Positions 50,445-59,065 of a DNA stretch of 64,000 nt are shown here, piece by piece; position 1 is the first letter of the stretch, and each line of letters opens with the position of its first letter. This DNA comes from UBA1765 sp045629945 (GTDB lineage: Bacteria; Fibrobacterota; Fibrobacteria; Fibrobacterales; Fibrobacteraceae), in contig JAZQSE010000027.1 of the NCBI GenBank assembly GCA_045629945.1, positions 124,001 to 188,000 on the forward strand. The letters run 5' to 3'. Under the pieces are notes generated by a model that was given only the letters and a program-made list of their open reading frames with translations, was not told the origin of the DNA and did not search any database. The translations under genes and the position numbers were made by a program.

Positions 50445-52565
50445 ATGCACACTATTTTAAATGGTTTAAATGCTGACCAAAGAGCAGCTGTTTTACACAA
50501 TCATGAAACAGGGAACCAACTTTTGATTTTGGCTGGTGCTGGTTCCGGAAAAACTTCTGTTTTGACAAAACGTATCCAGTATCGTATTGGCTCAGGCGTA
50601 AACCCAACTAGTATTTTAGCCCTAACGTTTACCGATTTGGCAGCAAGAGAAATGCGAGAACGGGTTGAAAAATTGTATCCCAATTCAGGAGTGAAGCTTT
50701 GTACATTTCATTCATTGGCTTTGTCTTTATTGAAAGAAGAATACCCGAGTGGAAAAGGCTTTGAATTGTTGGGCTTTAAAAAAGCGCCTACGCCAAAAGA
50801 ATTGTCTGGCAATGATTTTCTTTGCGATTTGGCAGAAGCGGGGATTCAAGCAAAAGATATTTCTAGAGATGAATTGTTTTCGGATTCTCTTTCGGCTTCG
50901 GTTTTTAAAAAGACAGAAATTTGTCGTCAAAAAATAAAGGAAACAGGAGAGGTTGTTTTTGAAGATTTAATTTATTTAGCCATTGCACTAATAGAAAAAT
51001 TTCAAGAAGCAAGAATTGTTTTACAAGATAAGTTTCAAGAAATTTTAGTAGATGAATACCAAGATATTAACCCTAGTCAATATCGTTTAGTGCGTGCTTT
51101 GTTGGGTGATAGAAAAAGTTTGTTTGCTGTAGGTGATGATGACCAAGCTATATATGGTTTCCGTGGCGCTGACATAGGTAACATTTTAAGGTTCAGAAAA
51201 GATTTTCAGGCAAGCACCTTGATTCGTTTAGAGTGGAATTATCGTTCGGTGCCACAAGTGCTTTATCTGGCCAATAGAATTTTTGTAAATAAACCGCCGC
51301 TTTTACGGAAAGTTCTGCGTGCTGGGAATCGTAGGCAAGATGAATTGTTTTTAGAAAATCGCATTCCGGAATTTTGGGAAAGTGATTGCGCTAGAGAAGA
51401 AATCAGGCGCTTGTCGGTTCGTATCCGGGAAATGCGTTTGGATTATAATTTGAAATATTCTGATTTTGCCATTCTTGTTCGCTATAACAGGCAAAGAGAA
51501 TATTATGAAATGGCTTTACAAGACGCTGGATTCCCTATATTGACAGAAAACAGCGATGGAATTCAGGTGATGACGGTTCATGCTTCTAAGGGGCTACAGT
51601 TTCCTGTGGTATTTTATGCCGGTTTAGCGGAAGGACTTACTCCTGGAAAATGTGAAGGAAATAGAAAAAAGCGAAAAAATCAACTGGCAGAGGAGCGTCG
51701 GTTATTTTATGTTGGGGTTACTCGGGCAGAAGCGGTTCTTGTTTTACTATATTGCAAAGAGCGGTTTTGGAAAGGTAAGAAAGTTCATTTTCGCCCTTCT
51801 CAGTTTTTAACTTGTTTAGAACAGCCGTTAAAGGATTCTAGAATGCCTTTGTTGTTATTTAAAATTTTTGTGGTTATTAAAGCATTGGCTTATATGGCTT
51901 ATGCTATTGTTCAGATTACTTTTAGGCGGGTATTTTTTAGAGAAATTCCGCAATGGCTAGAACGCCGCGTGCAAGAATTTTCAGAATTCTGCATGAGAAT
52001 CTTAAGAATAAATTTACATATAGAGAATCAGTCTCTTTTAGCTAAAGTAGATTGGTCGCGCCCAGTAGTGATTATTGCAAACCACCAATCTTATTCTGAT
52101 ATACCAGTTGTTTTTTTAACATTAGGTCGCTCTATTGGTTTTTTAGCCAAATATGAATTGAAACGCATTCCTTTTTTGAATTTTTGGATGAAACAATTGG
52201 GTTGTGTTTTTATTCGCCGTAAAACATCTGGTGGTGGTAAAGAAGCACAACAGGAACTTTTAGATTCTCAAGTCCCGCGTATAGTTGTTTTTCCAGAAGG
52301 AACGCGCTCAAAGGATTCTAAATTGCACCCTTTTAAAAGTGGCGGTTTCAGGCTTGCTGCTGATTGGCAAGCAACAATTATTCCTATTGTGATTCGTGGA
52401 ACACGGTCGGCTTGGGAATCTAGAAAAGACTCTAAAATTACATCTGTAAATGTGAATGTTTGTGAGCCTTTGGATTTAAAAGAAGTTTTAGAAAAAGAAG
52501 GCAAGTTGAAAATTCGTGATTTTGTGATTCCTGAAGTGCGTGCAAGAATGGAACAAGCTTTATGA
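50445..52565 (+). CDS. UvrD/Rep-type helicase fused to a PlsC-type acyltransferase
   Basis: 706 residues in one unbroken frame. Residues 1-455 are a UvrD/Rep SF1A helicase: LNADQRAAVLHN (Q motif), LAGAGSGKTSVL, LVDEYQDINPSQY, AVGDDDQAIYGFRGA, VMTVHASKGLQFPVV and RLFYVGVTRAE. Residues 465-500 have a hydrophobic, membrane-type stretch. Residues 520-706 are a lysophosphatidate acyltransferase: ANHQSYSD (HxxxxD, His 547, Asp 552) and VFPEGTRS (616-622). The helicase is shorter than normal UvrD. I do not know a described protein with this pair. A stop lost between two genes is a likely origin. The ATGA at the end overlaps murI. Confidence 0.9.
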   Translation: MHTILNGLNADQRAAVLHNHETGNQLLILAGAGSGKTSVLTKRIQYRIGSGVNPTSILALTFTDLAAREMRERVEKLYPNSGVKLCTFHSLALSLLKEEYPSGKGFELLGFKKAPTPKELSGNDFLCDLAEAGIQAKDISRDELFSDSLSASVFKKTEICRQKIKETGEVVFEDLIYLAIALIEKFQEARIVLQDKFQEILVDEYQDINPSQYRLVRALLGDRKSLFAVGDDDQAIYGFRGADIGNILRFRKDFQASTLIRLEWNYRSVPQVLYLANRIFVNKPPLLRKVLRAGNRRQDELFLENRIPEFWESDCAREEIRRLSVRIREMRLDYNLKYSDFAILVRYNRQREYYEMALQDAGFPILTENSDGIQVMTVHASKGLQFPVVFYAGLAEGLTPGKCEGNRKKRKNQLAEERRLFYVGVTRAEAVLVLLYCKERFWKGKKVHFRPSQFLTCLEQPLKDSRMPLLLFKIFVVIKALAYMAYAIVQITFRRVFFREIPQWLERRVQEFSEFCMRILRINLHIENQSLLAKVDWSRPVVIIANHQSYSDIPVVFLTLGRSIGFLAKYELKRIPFLNFWMKQLGCVFIRRKTSGGGKEAQQELLDSQVPRIVVFPEGTRSKDSKLHPFKSGGFRLAADWQATIIPIVIRGTRSAWESRKDSKITSVNVNVCEPLDLKEVLEKEGKLKIRDFVIPEVRARMEQAL

Positions 52566-53377
52566 TAGGTGTTTTTGATTCTGGCTTTGGTGGTTTGACT
52601 ATTTTAAAAGAGCTGCAAAAAAGCCTTCCTGAATATGATTTTGTTTATTTAGGTGATAACGCTCGTGCGCCGTATGGCGCACGAAGCTTTGAAACAATTT
52701 ACAGCTATACATTACAAGCGGTTCAGGCACTTTTTGATTTGGGTTGTCCGCTAGTTATCCTTGCCTGCAATACCGTTTCAGCAAAAGCGCTTCGTACGAT
52801 TCAACAAAATGATTTGCCTAAAATAGCTCCACAAAACAGAGTTTTAGGGATTGTTCGCCCAACAGCAGAATGTATTGGAGAATTTTCAGAATCCGGTCAT
52901 GTTGGTATTTTTGCAACGCCAGGGACTGTTTCTTCGGAAAGTTATTTAATGGAAATTTCACATTTCTCTCCAAATTTGGTTGTTTCGCAACAAGCTTGCC
53001 CGTTTTGGGTACCATTAGTAGAAAATGGAGAATTAGATTCACCTGGGGCTGAATTCTTTATAAAACGGGATATTGATGCTCTTTTTGCCAAAGATCCTGC
53101 CATAGATACGGTTTTACTTGCTTGTACGCATTATCCGCTTCTGAGTCCTATAATTCAAAAATTTTTACCAAAAGGCGTGCGGTTAATTTCTCAAGGAGAA
53201 ATTGTGGCTAATAAAACCGTAGATTATTTAAAAAGGCACCCAGAAATAGAAAATCGCCTTCAAAAAACAGGAAAAACGGATTTTTGGACAACAGATACAG
53301 TTGAATTTTTTGAAAAAGGTGCTTTTTTATTCGGCAAAAAGAATATTTCTGCAAAAAAGTTGACTTTTTCGTATTAA
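52562..53377 (+). CDS. murI: Glutamate racemase
   Basis: 271 residues. MurI marks: IGVFDSGFGGLTIL, VYLGDNARAPYG, LVILACNTVSAKAL (first Cys), LLACTHYPLL (second Cys) and the usual Ser/Asp around IGVFDS. It makes D-glutamate for peptidoglycan. ATGA overlap with the helicase-acyltransferase gene. No peptidoglycan genes follow. Confidence 0.96.
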   Translation: MIGVFDSGFGGLTILKELQKSLPEYDFVYLGDNARAPYGARSFETIYSYTLQAVQALFDLGCPLVILACNTVSAKALRTIQQNDLPKIAPQNRVLGIVRPTAECIGEFSESGHVGIFATPGTVSSESYLMEISHFSPNLVVSQQACPFWVPLVENGELDSPGAEFFIKRDIDALFAKDPAIDTVLLACTHYPLLSPIIQKFLPKGVRLISQGEIVANKTVDYLKRHPEIENRLQKTGKTDFWTTDTVEFFEKGAFLFGKKNISAKKLTFSY

Positions 53378-53565
53378 AAATGTATCTTGCCTTTTGAAAA
53401 CATTACATCTGTATGTGAACGTTTTGTTGTTTAGAACTTTTTTTAGAAGTTTTCTTTAAAAGTTCTTAGTGAGAGTGGCTTCCGGATTTTTATTCGGATG
53501 CCCTTATTTTAACCGAATTGGCCTCTGAAATGCTTTTCGGAGGTTCTTTATATAGGTGGATAACT

Positions 53566-54213
53566 ATGCCGAAAATACAAATCAATTTAGATGGTTGGCA
53601 AGACTATCGTGGCATGAATGCCGGTTCTTTGCTCTATGTTGAAACAAGCCGAGAAGCAGCAGTACCTGTTCGGGATCAGCTGAATGAAAATGAAAAAGGG
53701 CTTTATTTATATGAACCAAACTACGAAAGTAGTACTTATGGTTTTATGAGCTGTTACAATGTGAAAAATGTAAATGCCATTGTAAAAGCCAAGAGTCGTT
53801 ATATCCTTTTTGGGACTCGTTATGAAGGCTTGTCTGAATCTGATTTGAAAAATAAATATTTGATTCATGGCTATATGCGCATTGACAAAACGAGAGATGT
53901 CAGAACTCGTCACATTCAGAAATTTATGGCTAACCCGACTTCTGCTGAACCAGAATGTATGCAGTTAGAAAAGAACATTGCGGTTTATGGCCCAATGCAC
54001 TTTGTGTCTTTTGAAGATAGCTTTGTTCTGACCGACGAATTGCTTAAAGAATGGGGTTATAAAGGTCATGCGTCCAGACAATTGAAAATTGTTTTCAAAG
54101 ATGACCGTTTAAAAATGATTTTAGACTTCTTGGATTCTAAACCTCAAATGATTGATGAATACATTTTGACAGTTGATGAATTGAAAGAAGCCCTTGCCGA
54201 TATGCAAGAATAA
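53566..54213 (+). CDS. Conserved protein of unknown function
   Basis: About 215 residues from ATG 53566; the frame is open further up, but GGAGG-like text near 53541 is too far, so the start is not certain. The protein is soluble, mixed alpha/beta: MPKIQINLDGWQDYRG, SRYILFGTRYEGLSE, LIHGYMRIDKTRDVR, MHFVSFEDSFVLTDEL. No known domain recognised. A terminator follows at 54231. Ordinary codon use for the window. Confidence 0.75.
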   Translation: MPKIQINLDGWQDYRGMNAGSLLYVETSREAAVPVRDQLNENEKGLYLYEPNYESSTYGFMSCYNVKNVNAIVKAKSRYILFGTRYEGLSESDLKNKYLIHGYMRIDKTRDVRTRHIQKFMANPTSAEPECMQLEKNIAVYGPMHFVSFEDSFVLTDELLKEWGYKGHASRQLKIVFKDDRLKMILDFLDSKPQMIDEYILTVDELKEALADMQE

Positions 54214-54230
54214 TTATTCTTGTTGGTTAA

Positions 54231-54269
54231 AACTCCCTAGAAGTTCTTTGGCTTTTAGGGAGTTTTTTT
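54231..54269 (+). terminator. Rho-independent terminator
   Basis: Stem AACTCCCTA / TAGGGAGTT, 16-base loop, seven Ts. Confidence 0.85.
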
Positions 54270-54338
54270 GTTTGCAAAAGAAAAAGTGTAAAAGAAATAA
54301 TGATATATTTTGCAGAGTGTTTAAAAAGGAGTTGTATT

Positions 54339-56876
54339 GTGAAAAAGACAGCGTTAATAATCGCTATGGGGGTTCTTTCTGCTTTTGCAGAAAATTATGA
54401 ATGGGGAAACGTGCGTTTTGATGGGGGTGGTTTTGTCAACGCCGTTCTCTTTCACCCCAAACAAGAAAATCTCTTATACGCTCGTACTGATGTTGGTGGC
54501 GTTTATCGCTATAATTTTGAAGAGAGTAAATGGGTTCCTCTTACAGATTGGATAAGTCAACAAGATGTTGGCCTTTACGGAGCAGAAGCTTTCGCCATTG
54601 ACCCGACAGACCCGAAACGTGTTTATGTTTTGGCAGGAACGGGGTATTTTAGTGATGGCCGCACGGCTATTCTCAGAAGTGAAAATTACGGGGACTCCTG
54701 GGACACTTCTTATGTAGAATTTTTCGCTCATGGAAATGGTATGGGTAGGCAAACCGGTGAAAAACTCGTAGTGGACCCTAATATGCCAAACATTCTTTTC
54801 TGCGGTAGCCGCACCAAAGGACTTTTCAAAAGTTCTGATTACGGCAAATCCTGGGCAAATGTTTATGAAGTAGCGCTTTCTAGTGCGACAGGAAACGGCT
54901 TAACAAATGTAAACGGAATTAGCTTTGTTCTTTTTGATGAAACGCAAGGAAAAAACGCTGACGGTAGTTCTAAAGTTCTTTATATGGGAATTTCAGAAAC
55001 TTCTGATAATTTATACGTAAGTAAAGATGGTGGCGCCACTTGGAATTTAATTTCTGGCGGTCCTGCTAATTTAATGCCAAACCGTGCAAAAATTGCAGAC
55101 GGAAATCTTTTCCTCACTTATTCAAGTTCTCCTGGCCCACATTCAGTTTCTAAAGGTGCCATTTATAAATACAACATTTCTTCTGGAACTTGGACAAACA
55201 TAACGCCTTTCCAAGATGGTAGCACAGAAGCTCGCATGGGAGACGGAAGCCAAAGCGCAAGCCATGGTTTTGGAGGCATTTCTATTAACCCAGAAAACCC
55301 AAAGCACATTATCGCCACAACGCTTTGTTTCTACGGCGGGCGCCATTATTACAAAGAAGGAATCGATGGCTGGGGGGACAGAATTTACGTTTCTCTTGAT
55401 GGCGGAAATACCTGGACTCACGGGCAAGATTATAATGCAGGTGTAAACGCAGATGCAAACGGAACTAGCTGGATTTTAGGCAATGTAATTCACTGGGCTG
55501 GCTCTATTGAATTTAATCCATTCAATACTAAAGAAGCTTGGGTGACAAGCGGGAACGGCGTATTTCAAACAGAAGATATTTCTGCAAAAGTGCCTGTTTG
55601 GAAATTTCAATCTAAAGGCATTGAAGAAACTGTTCCTTTAGATATTGTAAGTATTCCCGGCGGCCCTCTTGTAACTGCTATTGGTGATTATGATGGTGCG
55701 CGTTACACCGATATTGCAAAAAGTACCCCAAGGCATTCTCCAAATATCGGAACCACAAATAGTCTTGGCTATGCTCCACTTTCAGGTTCATTTGTTCGTA
55801 CAGGTCATGTTACAGATTACTCCACAGGTACTGGAATTTCAAGCGATGTAATGTATCGTTCAGATGATAATGCAGAAACGTGGACAAAATTAGAAACGAC
55901 TCTTAAAGGCTCTCAAGGAACTCTTTCTATGTCTGCAGATGGAGAAGTGATTTTACACAGGCCAGACAATAGTAGCGATGTTTACCGCACTGCAGATAAT
56001 GGAAAAACTTGGGAAAAGGTTCAAGGACTTGATGGGCAAAGCCAATATGTAAGAATCGTTCCTGACCCAGTTAATGCTGAAAAATTTTATCTGGTTGATG
56101 CTCAAGGTTATTTAAAAGTTTCAACAGATAAAGGTGCTACTTTTGCAAATGCAGGCTCATGGCTCCAGAATGATGCCGCTGGCGAATACTACAATGGAGG
56201 TGGTTTAATTCGAACAGTTCCTGGAAAAGAAGGTCACTTGTGGGTACCACTAGATCAATCACAAGTTTGGCTTCAAAAAGGTTATTCTGAAAATGGGCTT
56301 GCTTATAGTGAAGATGGTGGTAACACTTGGACTCGTTTGCCTGCCGTTTCTACAGCTATTTCTGTTGGACTTGGAAAAGCAAAAGAAGGCGCTGAATATG
56401 AAACCATTTTCATTTGGGGTGTCGCTGGCGGAAGCGAAAACCCATTAGGACTTTATCGTTCTACAGATAAGGGAGAATCTTGGATTCGTATTAATGATGA
56501 TGCGCATCAATTTGGCGGGCCAGGCAACGGAAACTTTGTGGTTGGCGATATGAATGTCTTTGGCTTAGTTTATATGAGTTCTGTCGGGCGAGGCCTTATT
56601 TTCGGAGCTCCAGAAGGAACAAATGTCGGGTTGGATATTCAGAAACACTTGGCTTCAAAAACTCCTGTTTTTGCTTTACAAAATCGCACTTTGTATTTGC
56701 AGGCACAAGAAGCATCTGATTTCAAATTATTTGATGCGAAGGGAAAACTTGTTTTCAACAAAAAAGTTTCTGGAAATTCTACGATAGATTTAAAGAAACT
56801 CCCTGCCGGAAAATATATTGCTTGTGTTGAATCTGCAGGAAAAACCCTTTCTAAAAAATCAATCACTTTAAAATAA
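54339..56876 (+). CDS. Secreted GH74 xyloglucanase with C-terminal sorting-type domain
   Basis: 845 residues from GTG 54339 (AAGGAG eight bases before). Signal peptide MKKTALIIAMGVLSAFA. Two seven-bladed propellers of GH74: first-blade Asp in LYARTDVGGVYRY, many Asp-box-like SKDGGATW, SLDGGNTW, SEDGGNTW turns, and the second Asp region AIGDYDGARYTD. These match the family catalytic acid and base positions. The last 70 residues (FKLFDAKGKLVFNKKV to GKYIACVESAGKT) form a sorting-type module like the one in the GH26 enzyme. GH74 cuts the backbone of xyloglucan. Single gene with a hairpin after it. Confidence 0.95.
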   Translation: MKKTALIIAMGVLSAFAENYEWGNVRFDGGGFVNAVLFHPKQENLLYARTDVGGVYRYNFEESKWVPLTDWISQQDVGLYGAEAFAIDPTDPKRVYVLAGTGYFSDGRTAILRSENYGDSWDTSYVEFFAHGNGMGRQTGEKLVVDPNMPNILFCGSRTKGLFKSSDYGKSWANVYEVALSSATGNGLTNVNGISFVLFDETQGKNADGSSKVLYMGISETSDNLYVSKDGGATWNLISGGPANLMPNRAKIADGNLFLTYSSSPGPHSVSKGAIYKYNISSGTWTNITPFQDGSTEARMGDGSQSASHGFGGISINPENPKHIIATTLCFYGGRHYYKEGIDGWGDRIYVSLDGGNTWTHGQDYNAGVNADANGTSWILGNVIHWAGSIEFNPFNTKEAWVTSGNGVFQTEDISAKVPVWKFQSKGIEETVPLDIVSIPGGPLVTAIGDYDGARYTDIAKSTPRHSPNIGTTNSLGYAPLSGSFVRTGHVTDYSTGTGISSDVMYRSDDNAETWTKLETTLKGSQGTLSMSADGEVILHRPDNSSDVYRTADNGKTWEKVQGLDGQSQYVRIVPDPVNAEKFYLVDAQGYLKVSTDKGATFANAGSWLQNDAAGEYYNGGGLIRTVPGKEGHLWVPLDQSQVWLQKGYSENGLAYSEDGGNTWTRLPAVSTAISVGLGKAKEGAEYETIFIWGVAGGSENPLGLYRSTDKGESWIRINDDAHQFGGPGNGNFVVGDMNVFGLVYMSSVGRGLIFGAPEGTNVGLDIQKHLASKTPVFALQNRTLYLQAQEASDFKLFDAKGKLVFNKKVSGNSTIDLKKLPAGKYIACVESAGKTLSKKSITLK

Positions 56877-56901
56877 TTCAAATCAGATTAAGGTAAAATT
56901 T

Positions 56902-56938
56902 AAAGGCATCGGCGAAGGGAACCTTCGCCGATTGCTTT
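56902..56938 (+). terminator. Hairpin after the GH74 gene
   Basis: Stem TCGGCGAAGG / CCTTCGCCGA, tight loop, extended by GCA/TGC and A-T pairs; only a short T run. Confidence 0.65.
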
Positions 56939-57002
56939 ATAAAAACTCTTTTTTTGTATTTCTTCTTTTACTAATTTATTTAGCAATAAAGAAAGGAAAA
57001 AT

Positions 57003-57224
57003 ATGCAAGAATCGCCTAAAAGAAATCAAGAAAATCGCTTGCAGCAGCAAAGCAAAATTTCGCACACACAAGGCGAAAATTCGAGCCAAACAAAAGACTC
57101 CGCAACGCGAATTAAAAAAATGCGCGCCTGGCTTGGCGTAAAAGGCTCTGCGAATTTTACCAATAACGATGAAAACGATGAACCACTTTATTACGGCGAT
57201 GGCCATTCCGGCTGGAATAGGTAG
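57003..57224 (+). CDS. Possible 73-aa hydrophilic protein
   Basis: 73 residues from ATG 57003 after GAAAGGAAAAAT. The first half is Gln, Ser and Lys-rich; the end (KMRAWLGVKGSANFTNNDEN, then EPLYYGDGHSGWNR) has an ordinary protein look. A competing open frame (56932-57141) overlaps it but has a poor, Lys-rich composition. Not recognised. The gap to 57458 holds AT-rich text and a minus-strand terminator. Confidence 0.45.
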   Translation: MQESPKRNQENRLQQQSKISHTQGENSSQTKDSATRIKKMRAWLGVKGSANFTNNDENDEPLYYGDGHSGWNR

Positions 57225-57354
57225 ATTTGTTAACTCATTATTTCTTTTATTACTCTTTTTAATCTTTCTTTATTTTCTAAAGGTTTATCGCCTTTAAAAT
57301 AAATTTCTACAAAAGTGATTTTTTTCTAGAAGAACGTAATTAGGTTTATATAAT

Positions 57355-57388
57355 AAAAAAAAGTACCTGTTTTCCAGACACCTTTTTA
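57355..57388 (-). terminator. Terminator of the DUF3761-type gene
   Basis: On the minus strand, AAAAAGGTGTCTG pairs with CAGGTACTTTTTT through G-T pairs, ending in a T run. Confidence 0.6.
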
Positions 57389-57458
57389 ATATAAACCAAA
57401 GCGCTGGCTTTTTACGTGTTGTATTTAAGAAATTTAATTCAATTTTATTGCATAGATT

Positions 57459-58184
57459 TTAAAATTCATATTTGCGTTTAGTGTGATAAATGGCTTTGCC
57501 ATTCCAATTTTTGACACCTCCATGCCTACTACAGGTACCTTTTCTTGATGCAGTCCAATCCATGAACCACCCATCATAACAAAGTGCTTGGTAGTGACTA
57601 AAAATTTTTTTTGAAGGATTTAGTTTGTTTTCTAATTTTTCTAAACGTTCTGATTTATCATGTAAATAGTAAAGATATTCTGCAGCTTCCTTGTTTTTTC
57701 CAAGTTTTTTTAATGACATCGCTTTAATATAACGCAAGGAGTCATTTTGTTTGTGTGATGAATTTAAACTGTCAATTAAAACCAAGGTGTTTAGTGCTGA
57801 GTCAAATGCCTTATTATTAAAAAAAGAATAAACTTTTGTTATTATCATTGAATCAATGGTGACTAGGTATTGTTTTCTCTTGTTGATTCTACAATTTTGA
57901 ATGGAATTGCTGAATTTTTTTCTTGCGGCTATAAGAGAATCTATGTCGTTTATTTTATACGTTTCACTAATTGATGATATTATAAGTGAATCTGAGCAAT
58001 AGTTTGTTTCTGTTTTTAATTTTTTATCTGTTACATCATTATATTCCCCGTCAGTTGAACAAAAAGATAAGCATATTACAATAAAAAGAAAAAAAGAACA
58101 ACCTATTGAACAACAGCCTCCAGCTCCTTTCATGTCTTTTTTCTTTATGCTAACTTTCTTAGTTTTTAGAATGTTCTTTCTCAT
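57459..58184 (-). CDS. Membrane-anchored protein with C-terminal DUF3761-like domain
   Basis: Up to 241 residues; ATG 58184 has no site and ATG 58133 (MKGAGGCCS) is an alternative start. A hydrophobic segment CSFFLFIVICLSFCS anchors it, or is a lipoprotein signal. The middle is Ser-rich and helical with a TPR-like stretch (LRYIKAMSLKKLGKNKEAAEY). The end HYQALCYDGWFMDWTASRKG then TCSRHGGVKNWNG matches DUF3761, whose pattern is C.DG.......G.CS.HGGV..W. DUF3761 has unknown function and is secreted in most members. Eleven bases after a small membrane gene. Confidence 0.75.
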   Translation of the reverse strand: MRKNILKTKKVSIKKKDMKGAGGCCSIGCSFFLFIVICLSFCSTDGEYNDVTDKKLKTETNYCSDSLIISSISETYKINDIDSLIAARKKFSNSIQNCRINKRKQYLVTIDSMIITKVYSFFNNKAFDSALNTLVLIDSLNSSHKQNDSLRYIKAMSLKKLGKNKEAAEYLYYLHDKSERLEKLENKLNPSKKIFSHYQALCYDGWFMDWTASRKGTCSRHGGVKNWNGKAIYHTKRKYEF

Positions 58185-58194
58185 GATAAAACTT

Positions 58195-58410
58195 TTATTT
58201 CAAAAAGATGTTGTTTATAAATACGCCGGCAAAGAAGATTATTAAATACGCATACCAAATAATTGTTAAGGGGTAATTCATGGCGCGTTTAAATGAAGAT
58301 GGTTCAGTTGCGTTTTTCTGAGCAATGTGGCGTAAATTTTTGCGAAAATAAAGGAAGCTGATGGTTATGCCAGCTAATGAGACTAATAATAAGATAATGG
58401 TTGTGAGCAT
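58195..58410 (-). CDS. Small two-helix membrane protein
   Basis: 71 residues with two hydrophobic helices (MLTTIILLLVSLAGITISFL and LTIIWYAYLIIFFAGVFIN) joined by a basic loop (YFRKNLRHIAQKN). No family recognised. Same strand as the DUF3761-type gene and 11 bases before it, so possibly one transcript. Divergent from rimP. Confidence 0.65.
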   Translation of the reverse strand: MLTTIILLLVSLAGITISFLYFRKNLRHIAQKNATEPSSFKRAMNYPLTIIWYAYLIIFFAGVFINNIFLK

Positions 58411-58598
58411 AAGTTAAAGATAAAAAATGCTAAAGGAAAAAAGATTTTCTTTTAAAAAACAAGTGAATCTCCTTGAAAAAAGGCCAAAAAGTGGTATGAT
58501 TTAAGAAATTTGCTTGAAAAGTTTTAAAAAATTTTCTCTATTTGTTCTAACTAATGGGTCGTTCGGCTGAACGGGCCATTCTTTTATATGAGGTGGTT

Positions 58599-59048
58599 TT
58601 GATAACCCAAGAAAAATTAAATTCGATGATTGCCGCTGCTTGCGAAGCTGGGAATGTTTCTTTAGTGGAGGCCGATTTGTTCCAGGCGGGCAAGCGTAAA
58701 ATGCTTCGCTTGTTTGTTGATAAACCTGAAGGTGTGACTATTGGTGATTGTACTAAAGTCAGTAGGGCGCTTTCTGCTGCTTTGGATTTGGATCCAGATG
58801 TAATTGAAGGGGCTTTTACTTTAGAAGTTTCTTCGCCAGGCCTAGACCGCCCGTTGAAGTCCGAAGCGGATTTTTTGAGAAATGTTGGAAGACGTTTGAG
58901 AATTACGCGCTCAACAGGAAAACCTGTGACTGGCGTTTTAAAAAGCGTTGATAATGAATGTTTAACCGTGGAATTGATGGGAAACGCAGGGGATATGCAA
59001 GTACCACGTTCCGAAATTCTTTCTGCTAAAGCAGATGTTCAAATTTAG
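58599..59048 (+). CDS. rimP: Ribosome maturation factor RimP
   Basis: About 149 residues. The open frame reaches ATG 58554, but its first 15 codons look like leader sequence. TTG 58599 (MITQEKLNSMI) gives the usual RimP start with GAGG seven bases before; GTG 58593 is also possible. RimP marks: SLVEADLFQAGKRKMLRLFV, GVTIGDCTKVSRALSAALD and LEVSSPGLDRPLKSEADF. It helps assemble the 30S subunit. First gene of the rimP-nusA-infB-rbfA-truB order. Confidence 0.93.
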   Translation: MITQEKLNSMIAAACEAGNVSLVEADLFQAGKRKMLRLFVDKPEGVTIGDCTKVSRALSAALDLDPDVIEGAFTLEVSSPGLDRPLKSEADFLRNVGRRLRITRSTGKPVTGVLKSVDNECLTVELMGNAGDMQVPRSEILSAKADVQI

Positions 59049-59065
59049 TATCAAGAGGGCTCACT

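Noticed and set aside
56932..57141. 69-aa open frame
   Set aside because: Lys-rich composition, overlaps a better frame with a ribosome site at 57003.
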